Source: ZC4RG30 sp039917615 (GTDB lineage: Bacteria; Pseudomonadota; Gammaproteobacteria; Steroidobacterales; Steroidobacteraceae). Taken from it: a stretch of DNA of 64,000 nt. A model generated the notes under the pieces. It had not been told where the DNA came from and ran no database searches. It saw only the letters and a list, made by a program, of their open reading frames with translations. This document shows, piece after piece, positions 48,559 through 56,183 of this stretch. The DNA is taken from positions 27,129-91,128 of the forward strand of contig JBDSJD010000027.1 in NCBI GenBank assembly GCA_039917615.1, written 5' to 3'. The position numbers and the translations under genes are program-made. Within the stretch, counting starts at the first letter, position 1. Every line of letters starts with the position of its first letter.

Positions 48559-49035
48559 TCAGACGAAGCCGATCCAGCGCCCAAAGCCGATCACGCCGCA
48601 CCAGATCACTATCGACAACAGACCAGCCACCCGGGCGGCCGGTGCTGGTGTGCCGGAGTCCCAGGAATTTACGCTGCGGAAGATGACGAACTGGAAATAC
48701 AGCATGTTGATGCCCGCGACAAGCAGCAGCACCATCTTGATCTGGAACGGCACATTGTGGGCATAGTTGGTGGCGTTTGCGATGAACAGGAGGCCACCAG
48801 TAATCGCGGCGCAAATAAAAGCCCCCCATGTCCATGGCAGCAGGCGTTCGGACACATAGGTGAAACGCAGCTGGCGCGATGCGAATCCGATCAGGCGCGC
48901 ATCGACGGTGAAGATGGTTCCCGCGACCAGCGCGAGGCACACCACATGGGCCGACTCCACCCAGGGGAACCACGTTTCTCCCACCAATACGGCCAGGGGA
49001 GTATTTTGCAGCCATTCGAAAAAAGTCTGGAACAA
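48559..49035 (-). CDS. DUF6644-like inner membrane protein (copy 2)
   Basis: A 158-residue protein with four or five predicted helices. FFEWLQNTPLAVLVGETWFPWVESAHVVCLALVAGTIFTVDARLIG is close to the DUF6644 pattern (FxxWLxxTPL...ExxHxxxLAL..G.....D.RL), including a conserved histidine in helix 1. Function unknown. Start is TTG. It lies 12 bp after a paralogue. Confidence 0.65.
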   Translation of the reverse strand: MFQTFFEWLQNTPLAVLVGETWFPWVESAHVVCLALVAGTIFTVDARLIGFASRQLRFTYVSERLLPWTWGAFICAAITGGLLFIANATNYAHNVPFQIKMVLLLVAGINMLYFQFVIFRSVNSWDSGTPAPAARVAGLLSIVIWCGVIGFGRWIGFV

Positions 49036-49047
49036 TTTCGTCGTCTC

Positions 49048-49527
49048 TCAGTTTGACTCTACGTAGGCGATGAACCGACCGGCAAACATGATGCCGATCC
49101 ACAGCAACATGCCGAACGCCGCCATGAACACATGCAGACCGGAAGGACGCTCGAACTGTCGCCGGGCAACAGCCGACAGCCACAGGGTCACGGCCACCAC
49201 CACGGCGAGCATCGTCATCTTGGCGTAGAACACCGGATTGGTGATGGTGCGGCCGGGCTCCGCCACGATGAGCAGTGCGCCCGACAGCAAAAGCACCACC
49301 AGCAGGTACCATATGGCACGCGTAAAACGCGTTGCCAGCAAAGGCAGCGGCTCGGATGACAGGCCACGGCCGGCGATGCGCAGGGAAAACACCAGCGCGC
49401 AGGCAAATACCAGTGCGAGGCAGATGAGATGTACTGTCTGGATGCCAGGGATGGCCCAGGTAGTGACCTGGATGCGCTGGCTGAGTGGGGTCGCTGAGAG
49501 CCACTCGCTGAATTGATGCAGGTCCAA
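49048..49527 (-). CDS. DUF6644-like inner membrane protein (copy 1)
   Basis: A 159-residue paralogue of the downstream gene: FSEWLSATPLSQRIQVTTWAIPGIQTVHLICLALVFACALVFSLRIAG aligns with it, again with the helix-1 histidine. Four helices. Also uses a TTG start. DUF6644 and DUF6152 proteins often accompany each other; the DUF6152 gene here is 48 kb away. Confidence 0.62.
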   Translation of the reverse strand: MDLHQFSEWLSATPLSQRIQVTTWAIPGIQTVHLICLALVFACALVFSLRIAGRGLSSEPLPLLATRFTRAIWYLLVVLLLSGALLIVAEPGRTITNPVFYAKMTMLAVVVAVTLWLSAVARRQFERPSGLHVFMAAFGMLLWIGIMFAGRFIAYVESN

Positions 49528-49652
49528 GATGTCAGTGCCCCCGGGAAGTCGTTACCGGCGTAACCGCCGTTGCTGCTGTCTGATCGCCGCACAAGTATAG
49601 GCGCAGCCGAACTCAAGGTCGAGAAGCGATATGTCGTGGACGGCCGATTACA

Positions 49653-50297
49653 TCAACCAGACCGGTCACTTGCGATTTTTCGCTTATTGCTGTCAGCTGC
49701 CGAGACGCCACCCAGCACCAGATCCAGCAGCTTCTCGATGAAGTTGCGGTCGATGGGCATGTGGTTCACCAGGAGGCGGTGGAAGATTGGGCCCCAGAGC
49801 ACATCCGCCAGCACATCGATGTCGGTGTCTTTGGGAAGCTCGCCTGCCTCTACAGCTCGTTGCAGCAGCCGCAACGCGGACTTTCGTCGCGGCTCGACAA
49901 AATCAGTTTGCAGCACTTTGCGGGTGGCACTGTCTTGCTGCCCCAGCGCAATCAGTTCGCGTAGCAGCTGGCCAGGGCGTCCGCGGTACACACCGGCGGC
50001 ATGATGCACCTGCGCGCGCAGGTCCGTGATCGCGGAATCTGTCTCATTCGTGGCGTCCATGCGCGGCGCCACCGCAACCAGGAAGGCCTCGATTGCGAGA
50101 GTGCCCTTGGTCTGCCACCAGCGATAAATGGTGGCCTTGCCGGCACCGGCGCGGGCCGCCACGCCCTCCACGGTAAAGCCTGCAAACCCCGCTTCGCGCA
50201 GGATCTGATAGGCGGCCTTGAGGATGGCGCTACGCGATGTCGCAGAGCGGGGTCGGCCGGCGGTTTTCGGGCGAGGCCGCTTGCGCGGTGCTGGCAT
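49653..50297 (-). CDS. TetR family transcriptional regulator
   Basis: A 214-residue regulator. The N-terminal HTH is SAILKAAYQILREAGFAGFTVEGVAARAGAGKATIYRWWQTKGTLAIEAFL; the C-terminal half resembles the TetR_C_11/C33-type ligand domain (GELPKDTDIDVLADVLWGPIFHRLLVN). Ligand unknown. ATG 50297 follows the basic run-in of the HTH; the longer frame to 50444 would cross its own promoter. Nearest possible targets are itself and the DUF6644-like pair downstream. Confidence 0.85.
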   Translation of the reverse strand: MPAPRKRPRPKTAGRPRSATSRSAILKAAYQILREAGFAGFTVEGVAARAGAGKATIYRWWQTKGTLAIEAFLVAVAPRMDATNETDSAITDLRAQVHHAAGVYRGRPGQLLRELIALGQQDSATRKVLQTDFVEPRRKSALRLLQRAVEAGELPKDTDIDVLADVLWGPIFHRLLVNHMPIDRNFIEKLLDLVLGGVSAADSNKRKIASDRSG

Positions 50298-50337
50298 GGA
50301 ATCAACAGTGTGTGGCGCAGGAGAGCTGCGGCACAGG

Positions 50338-50371
50338 ATTATATAGGGCGGGGGCGTTCGTTGGGACAACG
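50338..50371 (-). promoter_or_regulatory. TetR gene promoter with operator-like inverted repeat
   Basis: On the minus strand a perfect TATAAT (50338-50343) lies 40 bp before the TetR ATG. Immediately upstream, CGTTG-GGA-CAACG (50359-50371) is a 5-bp-arm inverted repeat where a TetR dimer could block polymerase. TTGTCC as -35 would be 20 bp from the -10, which is long. Confidence 0.4.
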
Positions 50372-50440
50372 CTACCCCGCTGGACAAACTACTCCCACGG
50401 CTGCCAGTCGCGCCACTTCGGCAGCCAGACCCGCCTCGGA

Positions 50441-52696
50441 TCATTCAGTTGGGGCGCCCACATCCCGGGCCTTGCGCGCCAGCTGCACGAACTCGGCACG
50501 ATAGCCGTATTCATCCCTGCCGAGCGATGACTCGGCCTGCTGGATCACGTCGTCATAGGTGAGTGCGCCGGTATACACGCCGCCGCGCAGCAGCTGTGCG
50601 AATCCGGCAACTGCCGTAGAGAAAGTCACGTCCTGCCGCAAGGCAGCGGGGACGCCGGCATCCTGCCGGATCGGTTGCGTCAGCAATCGCGACTGACTTT
50701 CGCCCGGCAGCTTGTAGCGGATCTTCAGGAAGCCGTACTCATTGGCCTTGCCGCGCGGGTTCACTGCGGGTTCCGCGCTTGCGGCGTAGCGACGCTCATC
50801 GATCAGCTGCGCACTCGAACCCACCGGTGTGATTTCGTAGATCGCCGTGACCCTGTGGCCAGAACCCACATCGCCGGCATCGACCTTGTCGTTATTGAAA
50901 TCCTCGCGGTTGAGCGCGCGCGTTTCATATCCGATGAGCCGGTATTCCGCAACAGCGGCCGGATTGAACTCGACCTGGATCTTGACGTCGCTCGCAATCG
51001 TGAAAAGAGACGACGTGGCTTCCTGCACCAGCACCTTGCGTGCCTCCTGCAAGGTGTCGATGTAGGCCGCTACGCCGTTGCCGTTCTGCGCCAGCACCTG
51101 GGCGACCTCGTCGCGGTTGTTGCCCTGTCCGAATGTGAGCACCGACAGGTAGACGCCCCGGGCGCGCTCGCGCTCCACCAGGCCCTTGAGTTCGTCACGA
51201 TTGCTGATGCCGACGTTGAAGTCACCATCGGTGGCAAGCAGGATGCGATTGACGCCATCCTTGCGGAAGTTCTGCTGCGCGAGGTTATAGGCAAGCTGGA
51301 TGCCTGCGGCGCCCGCCGTGGAACCACCGGACTGCAGCGAGTTCAGCGCCCGCTCAATTGCCTCTCGGTTACGCACCGGAGTTGGCGGCAGCACCTGGCC
51401 CGCGGCGCCAGCGTACACGACGATGGCTACGGTGTCGGTGGGCTTCAGGCTGTCCAGCAGCAGCGCCACCGACTGCTTCGCCAGTGGCAAGCGATCGGCC
51501 GGACTCATTGAGCCGCTGACGTCGAGCAGCAGCACCAGATTGACGTCCGGCTTGCTCCGGGTAGGCAGCTCATAGCCCTTGATGCCGATGTGGACCAGCT
51601 TCTTGCCCATGCCCCAGGGCGAGTCGCTGACGGTTACGGTCGGCCGCAGAGGTTCCCTTCGCGAAGTCGGGGCGGGCCACGCATAGGCGAAGTAGTTGAT
51701 CATTTCCTCGACCCGCACTGCATCCATCGGCGGCAGGCCACCGCCTTGACGCAGGCCGCTCTGGTTCAGCAGTCGCCGCGTAAAACTGTAGGAGGCCGTG
51801 TCCACGTCGATCGAAAACGTGGACTCGGGTTCGTCGGCCACGCGCTTCACGGGATTCGTCTCGAAGTGTTCGAAGCGGTCGCCGCCTATCGGCCGAGGGG
51901 CGATGTCGACCTGGTTCGAAGTCGAAACCATGCGGCGACCATCGACCAGCGTCAGGGTTCGCGAGCCAAACGTCGGGTCCATGCCGCGCAGGTTGGCGAT
52001 GGTGTTGCCGATGGCTGGCCCAGGCAGCGCACTAGTAGCCACAGTGGTGGGCTGATTTGTGGAGATGTTCTGCGGCACCAGTTGCTGGAGTGCGTCGGCC
52101 GTGTTGACGATTCCCTGCCGCCGCATCTCCTCGCCCGTGATGCTTTGAATGGGGTTGGCAGAAGTCCCTCCGGGCCCCTGGATACTGGCGCCGGTGACCT
52201 TGACCTCACTCAGTTCATCGACTTCCCGTTCCCGGCCCGGCAGGGCACCCGCTGAATTGGCCCGCTCCGTATGCGTGATGGTTTCAGCAGCCGAGTTTTC
52301 CGCTGGCACTCGCGCTGACGGTCTTGCAGATGCCGATGCTGGCGAAACGGCTGGCGAAGGAGCCGGCGCGTCCGCCTCGACTGCGAGTGCCCGCTGCGTT
52401 TTCGAAGGTGCCGGTGTCACCTGCCTCGGGGCAGGCGCAGGCAACTGTAACTTGCGCCCTTCCTCGGGCATGAGCCACGTAAGCGACACGCCGACCACAG
52501 CGACGCAGGCCGTGGCGAAGCCGCCCAGCCATGGACTCTTCCATGACCATTTTGAGGCAACAGGTTGCCGTTCGCTCTTTGCATGGACACGCCGGAACTC
52601 CGCCAACGCTGCGCGCTGCGCACGCAACCGCGCCGCGGTATCCGGCACCGGAGGATTCATCTGTTGCAACTGCCGCTGAATGGATTTCGTATTCAT
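50441..52696 (-). CDS. membrane VWA protein (YfbK-type) with embedded TonB-receptor plug-like module
   Basis: A 751-residue protein. Residues 1-55 are a basic cytoplasmic segment, 57-76 a membrane helix, 80-160 a Pro/Ala-rich linker. Residues about 163-268 read like a TonB receptor plug: ELSEVKVTGASI, SITGEEMRRQGIVNTADALQQLVPQ, ANLRGMD, RTLTLVDGRRMV. From 275 the YfbK module follows (FETNPVKRVADEPESTFSIDVDTASYS), then a VWA domain with MIDAS DVSGSMS at 392-398 and a C-terminal DUF3520-like part. No beta-barrel follows the plug. Coupled to an ECF sigma gene by ATGA, so the N-terminus may act as anti-sigma. Role unknown. Confidence 0.85.
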   Translation of the reverse strand: MNTKSIQRQLQQMNPPVPDTAARLRAQRAALAEFRRVHAKSERQPVASKWSWKSPWLGGFATACVAVVGVSLTWLMPEEGRKLQLPAPAPRQVTPAPSKTQRALAVEADAPAPSPAVSPASASARPSARVPAENSAAETITHTERANSAGALPGREREVDELSEVKVTGASIQGPGGTSANPIQSITGEEMRRQGIVNTADALQQLVPQNISTNQPTTVATSALPGPAIGNTIANLRGMDPTFGSRTLTLVDGRRMVSTSNQVDIAPRPIGGDRFEHFETNPVKRVADEPESTFSIDVDTASYSFTRRLLNQSGLRQGGGLPPMDAVRVEEMINYFAYAWPAPTSRREPLRPTVTVSDSPWGMGKKLVHIGIKGYELPTRSKPDVNLVLLLDVSGSMSPADRLPLAKQSVALLLDSLKPTDTVAIVVYAGAAGQVLPPTPVRNREAIERALNSLQSGGSTAGAAGIQLAYNLAQQNFRKDGVNRILLATDGDFNVGISNRDELKGLVERERARGVYLSVLTFGQGNNRDEVAQVLAQNGNGVAAYIDTLQEARKVLVQEATSSLFTIASDVKIQVEFNPAAVAEYRLIGYETRALNREDFNNDKVDAGDVGSGHRVTAIYEITPVGSSAQLIDERRYAASAEPAVNPRGKANEYGFLKIRYKLPGESQSRLLTQPIRQDAGVPAALRQDVTFSTAVAGFAQLLRGGVYTGALTYDDVIQQAESSLGRDEYGYRAEFVQLARKARDVGAPTE

Positions 52697-53229
52697 ACGT
52701 TGCTCGCGATCTGTTCGCGCCTCGTCATGGTTTTGCGCATCGTGTGGATGCGCCAGGAAATGGTGGATTCGGATACGCCGAGGATTTCGCCGGCTTCGGC
52801 GTGACTCAGGCCTTCGGCGTGCACCAGCAGCGCGGTCTCTTTCATGCCTTCGCCCATGCCATCGAGCTGCGCCAGCAACTGGGCGACGTGGATGGAATCC
52901 TCGGCCTGTGTGGCACCGCTGGCGGGCTCATCCTCGGGAAGCGCGTCGTGCAGGTGGCGTTGCTGTGCTCGTTGCCAGTCCTGGGCGCAACTGACCACCA
53001 GCCGGTAAAGCCAGCTGGTGAAGGCGGACTGGAAGCGGAATTGCGCCAGGCTTTTCGCCAGCTTGATGCAGGACTGCTGGGCGATGTCCTCGGCATCGGT
53101 GCGGTGGCCGCACCATTTCCACGCGAAGCGGTAGATCGTGTCGTAGTGCAGATCGACCAACTCCGCGAAGGAGGAGGAGTTTCCGCCCTGCGCCTGCCGT
53201 ATCAGCCCCGTCAGTTGCTGGTTGTCCAT
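52693..53229 (-). CDS. ECF-type RNA polymerase sigma factor
   Basis: A 178-residue sigma factor: region 2 SSSFAELVDLHYDTIYRFAWKWCGHRTDAEDIAQQSCIKLAKSLAQF (core binding and -10 recognition) and region 4 ALLVHAEGLSHAEAGEILGVSESTISWRIHTMRKTM (HTH for -35). A spacer with DEPASGATQAED links them. Its TGA overlaps the VWA-plug ATG, the usual layout for a sigma and its membrane anti-sigma. The divergent redoxin-fusion gene is a candidate target. GGAACC at 53285 resembles an ECF -35 element facing that gene, but no convincing -10 follows. Confidence 0.9.
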   Translation of the reverse strand: MDNQQLTGLIRQAQGGNSSSFAELVDLHYDTIYRFAWKWCGHRTDAEDIAQQSCIKLAKSLAQFRFQSAFTSWLYRLVVSCAQDWQRAQQRHLHDALPEDEPASGATQAEDSIHVAQLLAQLDGMGEGMKETALLVHAEGLSHAEAGEILGVSESTISWRIHTMRKTMTRREQIASNV

Positions 53230-53289
53230 GGGTCTTCTTTTTTGTGGCTGTCGAACCTTGGACGGTTGGATTTGCGAAAAGCTTGGAAC

Positions 53290-53313
53290 CCGGGACCAAA
53301 TAACATATCCCGG
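53290..53313. promoter_or_regulatory. 24-bp inverted repeat between the ECF and redoxin-fusion genes
   Basis: CCGGGA and TCCCGG are exact inverted arms around a 12-bp AT-rich centre. It lies 61 bp from the sigma ATG and 77 bp from the divergent start, a typical operator position. The factor is unknown. Confidence 0.4.
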
Positions 53314-53390
53314 ACCCGTGGAGGAGGCGGGCTGGGCTAGACTCGGTCAGGTTTCTGGTCGAATGGGCGAACTCCAAAAGGATGGGATGC

Positions 53391-55412
53391 ATGAAAGCCG
53401 GCGCAGTTATCATCCTCCTGACCTGCCTGGGGCTGCTGTGGGCGCCCGATGCGGGCGCGGCGCAGCATGTCGACAATTTCACGTTGCTGGACCAGAACGG
53501 CAAATCCCACAAGCTTTATTACCACTCGGACAAGAAAGCGATCGTGGTAATGGTGCAGGGCAATGGCTGCCCGATCACGCGCGCGGCCTGGAACGCTCTC
53601 AAGGAAATACGCGCGGAATTTGCCGGCAAGGGTGTCGAGTTCCTGATGTTGAATCCGAATCTGCAGGACGACCGCGCGTCGATCCAGGCGGAGGCGCGCG
53701 AGTTCGGCTATGACATTCCCATCCTCATTGATCGGGCGCAACTTGTCGGCGAAGCGCTCGGGGTGACCCGCACGGCCGAAGTGTTCGTCATCGACACAAA
53801 GAGTTGGGACGTGGCCTATCGCGGACCGATTGACGACCGTGTGACCTATGAGCGCCAGCGCGCCACCGCCAAGGAAACCTGGCTGACCGACGCGCTGAAC
53901 AATCTGCTTGCGGGCAGGCCCACTACGGTGGCGAAACGCGACTCCGTCGGCTGCATCGTGAATTTTCCGCATCGCGACGCGCCAGGCAAAACCATCTCCT
54001 ACAGCAAGACGATCGCGCCCCTGCTCGTCAAGAACTGTGTGAGCTGCCATCAGCAGGGCGGCATTGCGCCATGGGCCATGACCGGTTACGACAAGGTGCG
54101 CGGCTTCGCGCCGATGATCCGCGAGGTGGTGCGTACCCAGCGCATGCCTCCCTGGCATGCGGATCCCGCAGTCGGCCACTGGGTTGCTGATCGCAGTCTT
54201 TCTCCCGACGATGCCGCCACCCTTGTGCACTGGGTCGAGGAAGGGGCGCCTCGCGGCGACGGACCTGACCCGCTTGCGGTTGCGCGCGCCGTGGCGAGCG
54301 AGTGGCCGCTGGGCAAGCCGGATCTCGTGCTGACGCTGCCGGCTTTCCAGGTGCCGGCGACGGGAGTGGTTTCGTATCAATACCAGACGGTGGCCAATCC
54401 GCTCGACAAACCTGTCTGGGTGCGTGCGACGGTGGTCTTGCCGGGCGACCGGACCGTGGTGCATCACATCCTGACCGGCTACAACGCAGGCGCGGGCGCA
54501 GGCGCAAGCACGGGCACAGGCACTCCCGCTGCCGCAGTAGGCGGTCGCGCCAACGGCCTCGGCGCTGCCCTGGGCGGCATCAGCGTGTTCGAGAGTTCAC
54601 TGTCGGGCTATGTGCCAGGCAACGACGCGCATGTATTCCCCGCGAACACGGGCGTACTCATCGAACCTGGTGGCAGCTTTGTCTTCCAGATCCACTACAC
54701 GCCTACCGGCAAGCCTTCGACAGACGTTACCCGCCTGGGTCTGTATTTCTATGACAAGCCGCCAAAGCAGATCATGCGCAATGTGGTCGCGATAAATCCG
54801 CTGATCAACATCGAGCCCAACGCGGCTGCTCACGAAGAGACCGCCTATATCCTGTTCGACAAACCGGCCATCATCTACAGTCTCTTTCCGCATGCGCATT
54901 ATCGGGGCAGCAGTTCAAAGTTCGAGATCCAGTATCCAGACGGCCGGGTCGAGCTGCTGCTTTCCGTGCCCAGATACGACTTCAACTGGCAGCGCGACTA
55001 CATTTTCGAGAAGCCGCTCGAGGTGCCGGCAGGATCGAAGATCATCCACACCACTGTGTACGACAATACGATGCAGAATCCGGCCAATCCCGATCCCGCC
55101 AAGCGTGTGACCTTTGGCGAGCAGTCCTGGGAAGAGATGTTGTATGGCGGGATCCGCTTCCGCTGGCGCGACGAAACCGCCGACCATGTCATTCACGATC
55201 AATCCCTGATGCGGGTGCAGCAGCTCTTCGGTTACCTGGATCGCAATCGTGACGACGGCATCACTGCGGCCGAGCTACCTGGAATGATGCAGCGGCTCGC
55301 TGGGCCAGGGTTTTTGCTGCTCGACCAGAACGGTGACGGCAAGCTTGGCGTTGCAGAACTCAGCAGCTTGCTGGGCGGCATGCGCTCACTGCTCGGTGCG
55401 CCGGCGCGATAG
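53391..55412 (+). CDS. secreted redoxin / cytochrome c / copper monooxygenase-like / EF-hand fusion
   Basis: A 673-residue protein with signal peptide (1-24). Residues 27-180 are an AhpC/redoxin fold keeping one cysteine in QGNGCPITRAAW. CVSCH at 216-220 binds haem c, with MPPWHA a possible Met ligand. Residues 305-600 resemble type II ascorbate-dependent copper monooxygenases: HH at 358-359, FQIHY, HAH at 501-503 and NTM near 561. Two EF-hands end it (DRNRDDGITAAEL, DQNGDGKLGVAEL). An Ala-Gly-Thr repeat (about 365-380) interrupts the third domain. Substrate unknown. ATG 53391 follows AAAGGA. Divergent from the ECF operon. Confidence 0.8.
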   Translation: MKAGAVIILLTCLGLLWAPDAGAAQHVDNFTLLDQNGKSHKLYYHSDKKAIVVMVQGNGCPITRAAWNALKEIRAEFAGKGVEFLMLNPNLQDDRASIQAEAREFGYDIPILIDRAQLVGEALGVTRTAEVFVIDTKSWDVAYRGPIDDRVTYERQRATAKETWLTDALNNLLAGRPTTVAKRDSVGCIVNFPHRDAPGKTISYSKTIAPLLVKNCVSCHQQGGIAPWAMTGYDKVRGFAPMIREVVRTQRMPPWHADPAVGHWVADRSLSPDDAATLVHWVEEGAPRGDGPDPLAVARAVASEWPLGKPDLVLTLPAFQVPATGVVSYQYQTVANPLDKPVWVRATVVLPGDRTVVHHILTGYNAGAGAGASTGTGTPAAAVGGRANGLGAALGGISVFESSLSGYVPGNDAHVFPANTGVLIEPGGSFVFQIHYTPTGKPSTDVTRLGLYFYDKPPKQIMRNVVAINPLINIEPNAAAHEETAYILFDKPAIIYSLFPHAHYRGSSSKFEIQYPDGRVELLLSVPRYDFNWQRDYIFEKPLEVPAGSKIIHTTVYDNTMQNPANPDPAKRVTFGEQSWEEMLYGGIRFRWRDETADHVIHDQSLMRVQQLFGYLDRNRDDGITAAELPGMMQRLAGPGFLLLDQNGDGKLGVAELSSLLGGMRSLLGAPAR

Positions 55413-55541
55413 CACCGAAGAAACGCGAGTCGACGCAGCTGCCGTGACCATCTAGTCAGATAGCCGAGGTCGCCCCCTTGCTTCGGATTTTGTGGCGCAC
55501 GTATCGGAAATCCGCAGTCGGAGTCAGGAGATGTCGAAGCG
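55413..55541. other. convergent intergenic region
   Basis: About 129 bp between the redoxin-fusion and PAS genes. No convincing terminator hairpin with a T-run or small ORF was seen. Confidence 0.4.
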
Positions 55542-56141
55542 CTAAGTCACGTTGGTCTCGGTGAGTACCAGGAGAAACCTGTCGCCATCAGGGTCCCGCG
55601 ATACGTTCGCCTGTACAAGGCGCGGGGTTCCGTTGAGCCCTGCAAGCCGTAGCGCGCCGATAGATACCGTGCAGCTGCCCTGTACGAGCTGCGCGAGCAG
55701 CCCCTGCAGTACCGCATGCGCCTGCGGCAACAAAAAGCTCTCGAGCGCGCGCCCCAGCAAAGAGTCCCGCGCCTGACCCAACACCCGTTCTGCGGTTAGA
55801 TTGACCTCACGTAAAGTCGTATCCGGATCAATGGTCAGATAGGCGACAGGTGCCGCGTCGTAGAGTCGATTCTGTCGGGCCAGTGATACTTCCAGTTCCG
55901 CACGAGAGCGGCGCAACTCTTCGTGCTGAAGATCCAACTCCACTTGATGCACCTGCAATTCATGCAGCAATGCCAGCGCTTTGGGGGCGGTTGCTGGTGA
56001 GCTCGACAGATCGTAAAGAACCCCCAGGGCGTCGGGAGCGCCAGCGAATGAATTGGCATTCGACCTCTCACTGCGAAGGTGCGACACGGCGCGCGAACGC
56101 AGCGAATCAAGATCGTCGAAGGGAAGCGTCTTGGGAGGCAT
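55542..56141 (-). CDS. stand-alone PAS domain protein
   Basis: A 199-residue cytosolic protein. About 70 N-terminal residues precede a coiled coil (LLHELQVHQVELDLQHEELRRSRAELEVSLARQ) that leads into a PAS domain (YDAAPVAYLTIDPDTTLREVNLTAERVLG...GRALESFLLP). It stops right after the PAS fold (FLLVLTETNVT), where a kinase or cyclase would usually follow, so it may be a truncated kinase or an adaptor. ATG 56141 follows AAGGA by 7 bases. It sits 42 bp behind the CheB-CheR gene. Confidence 0.75.
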   Translation of the reverse strand: MPPKTLPFDDLDSLRSRAVSHLRSERSNANSFAGAPDALGVLYDLSSSPATAPKALALLHELQVHQVELDLQHEELRRSRAELEVSLARQNRLYDAAPVAYLTIDPDTTLREVNLTAERVLGQARDSLLGRALESFLLPQAHAVLQGLLAQLVQGSCTVSIGALRLAGLNGTPRLVQANVSRDPDGDRFLLVLTETNVT

Positions 56142-56183
56142 CGTAGTGTCCTTGCATTCGTCCAATTCTGCGGCGTGATGAAT

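Noticed and set aside
54482..54530. GGCGCAGGCGCAAGCACGGG-type simple repeat
   Set aside because: Encodes an Ala-Gly-Thr linker within the redoxin-fusion gene; in frame and not a separate element.
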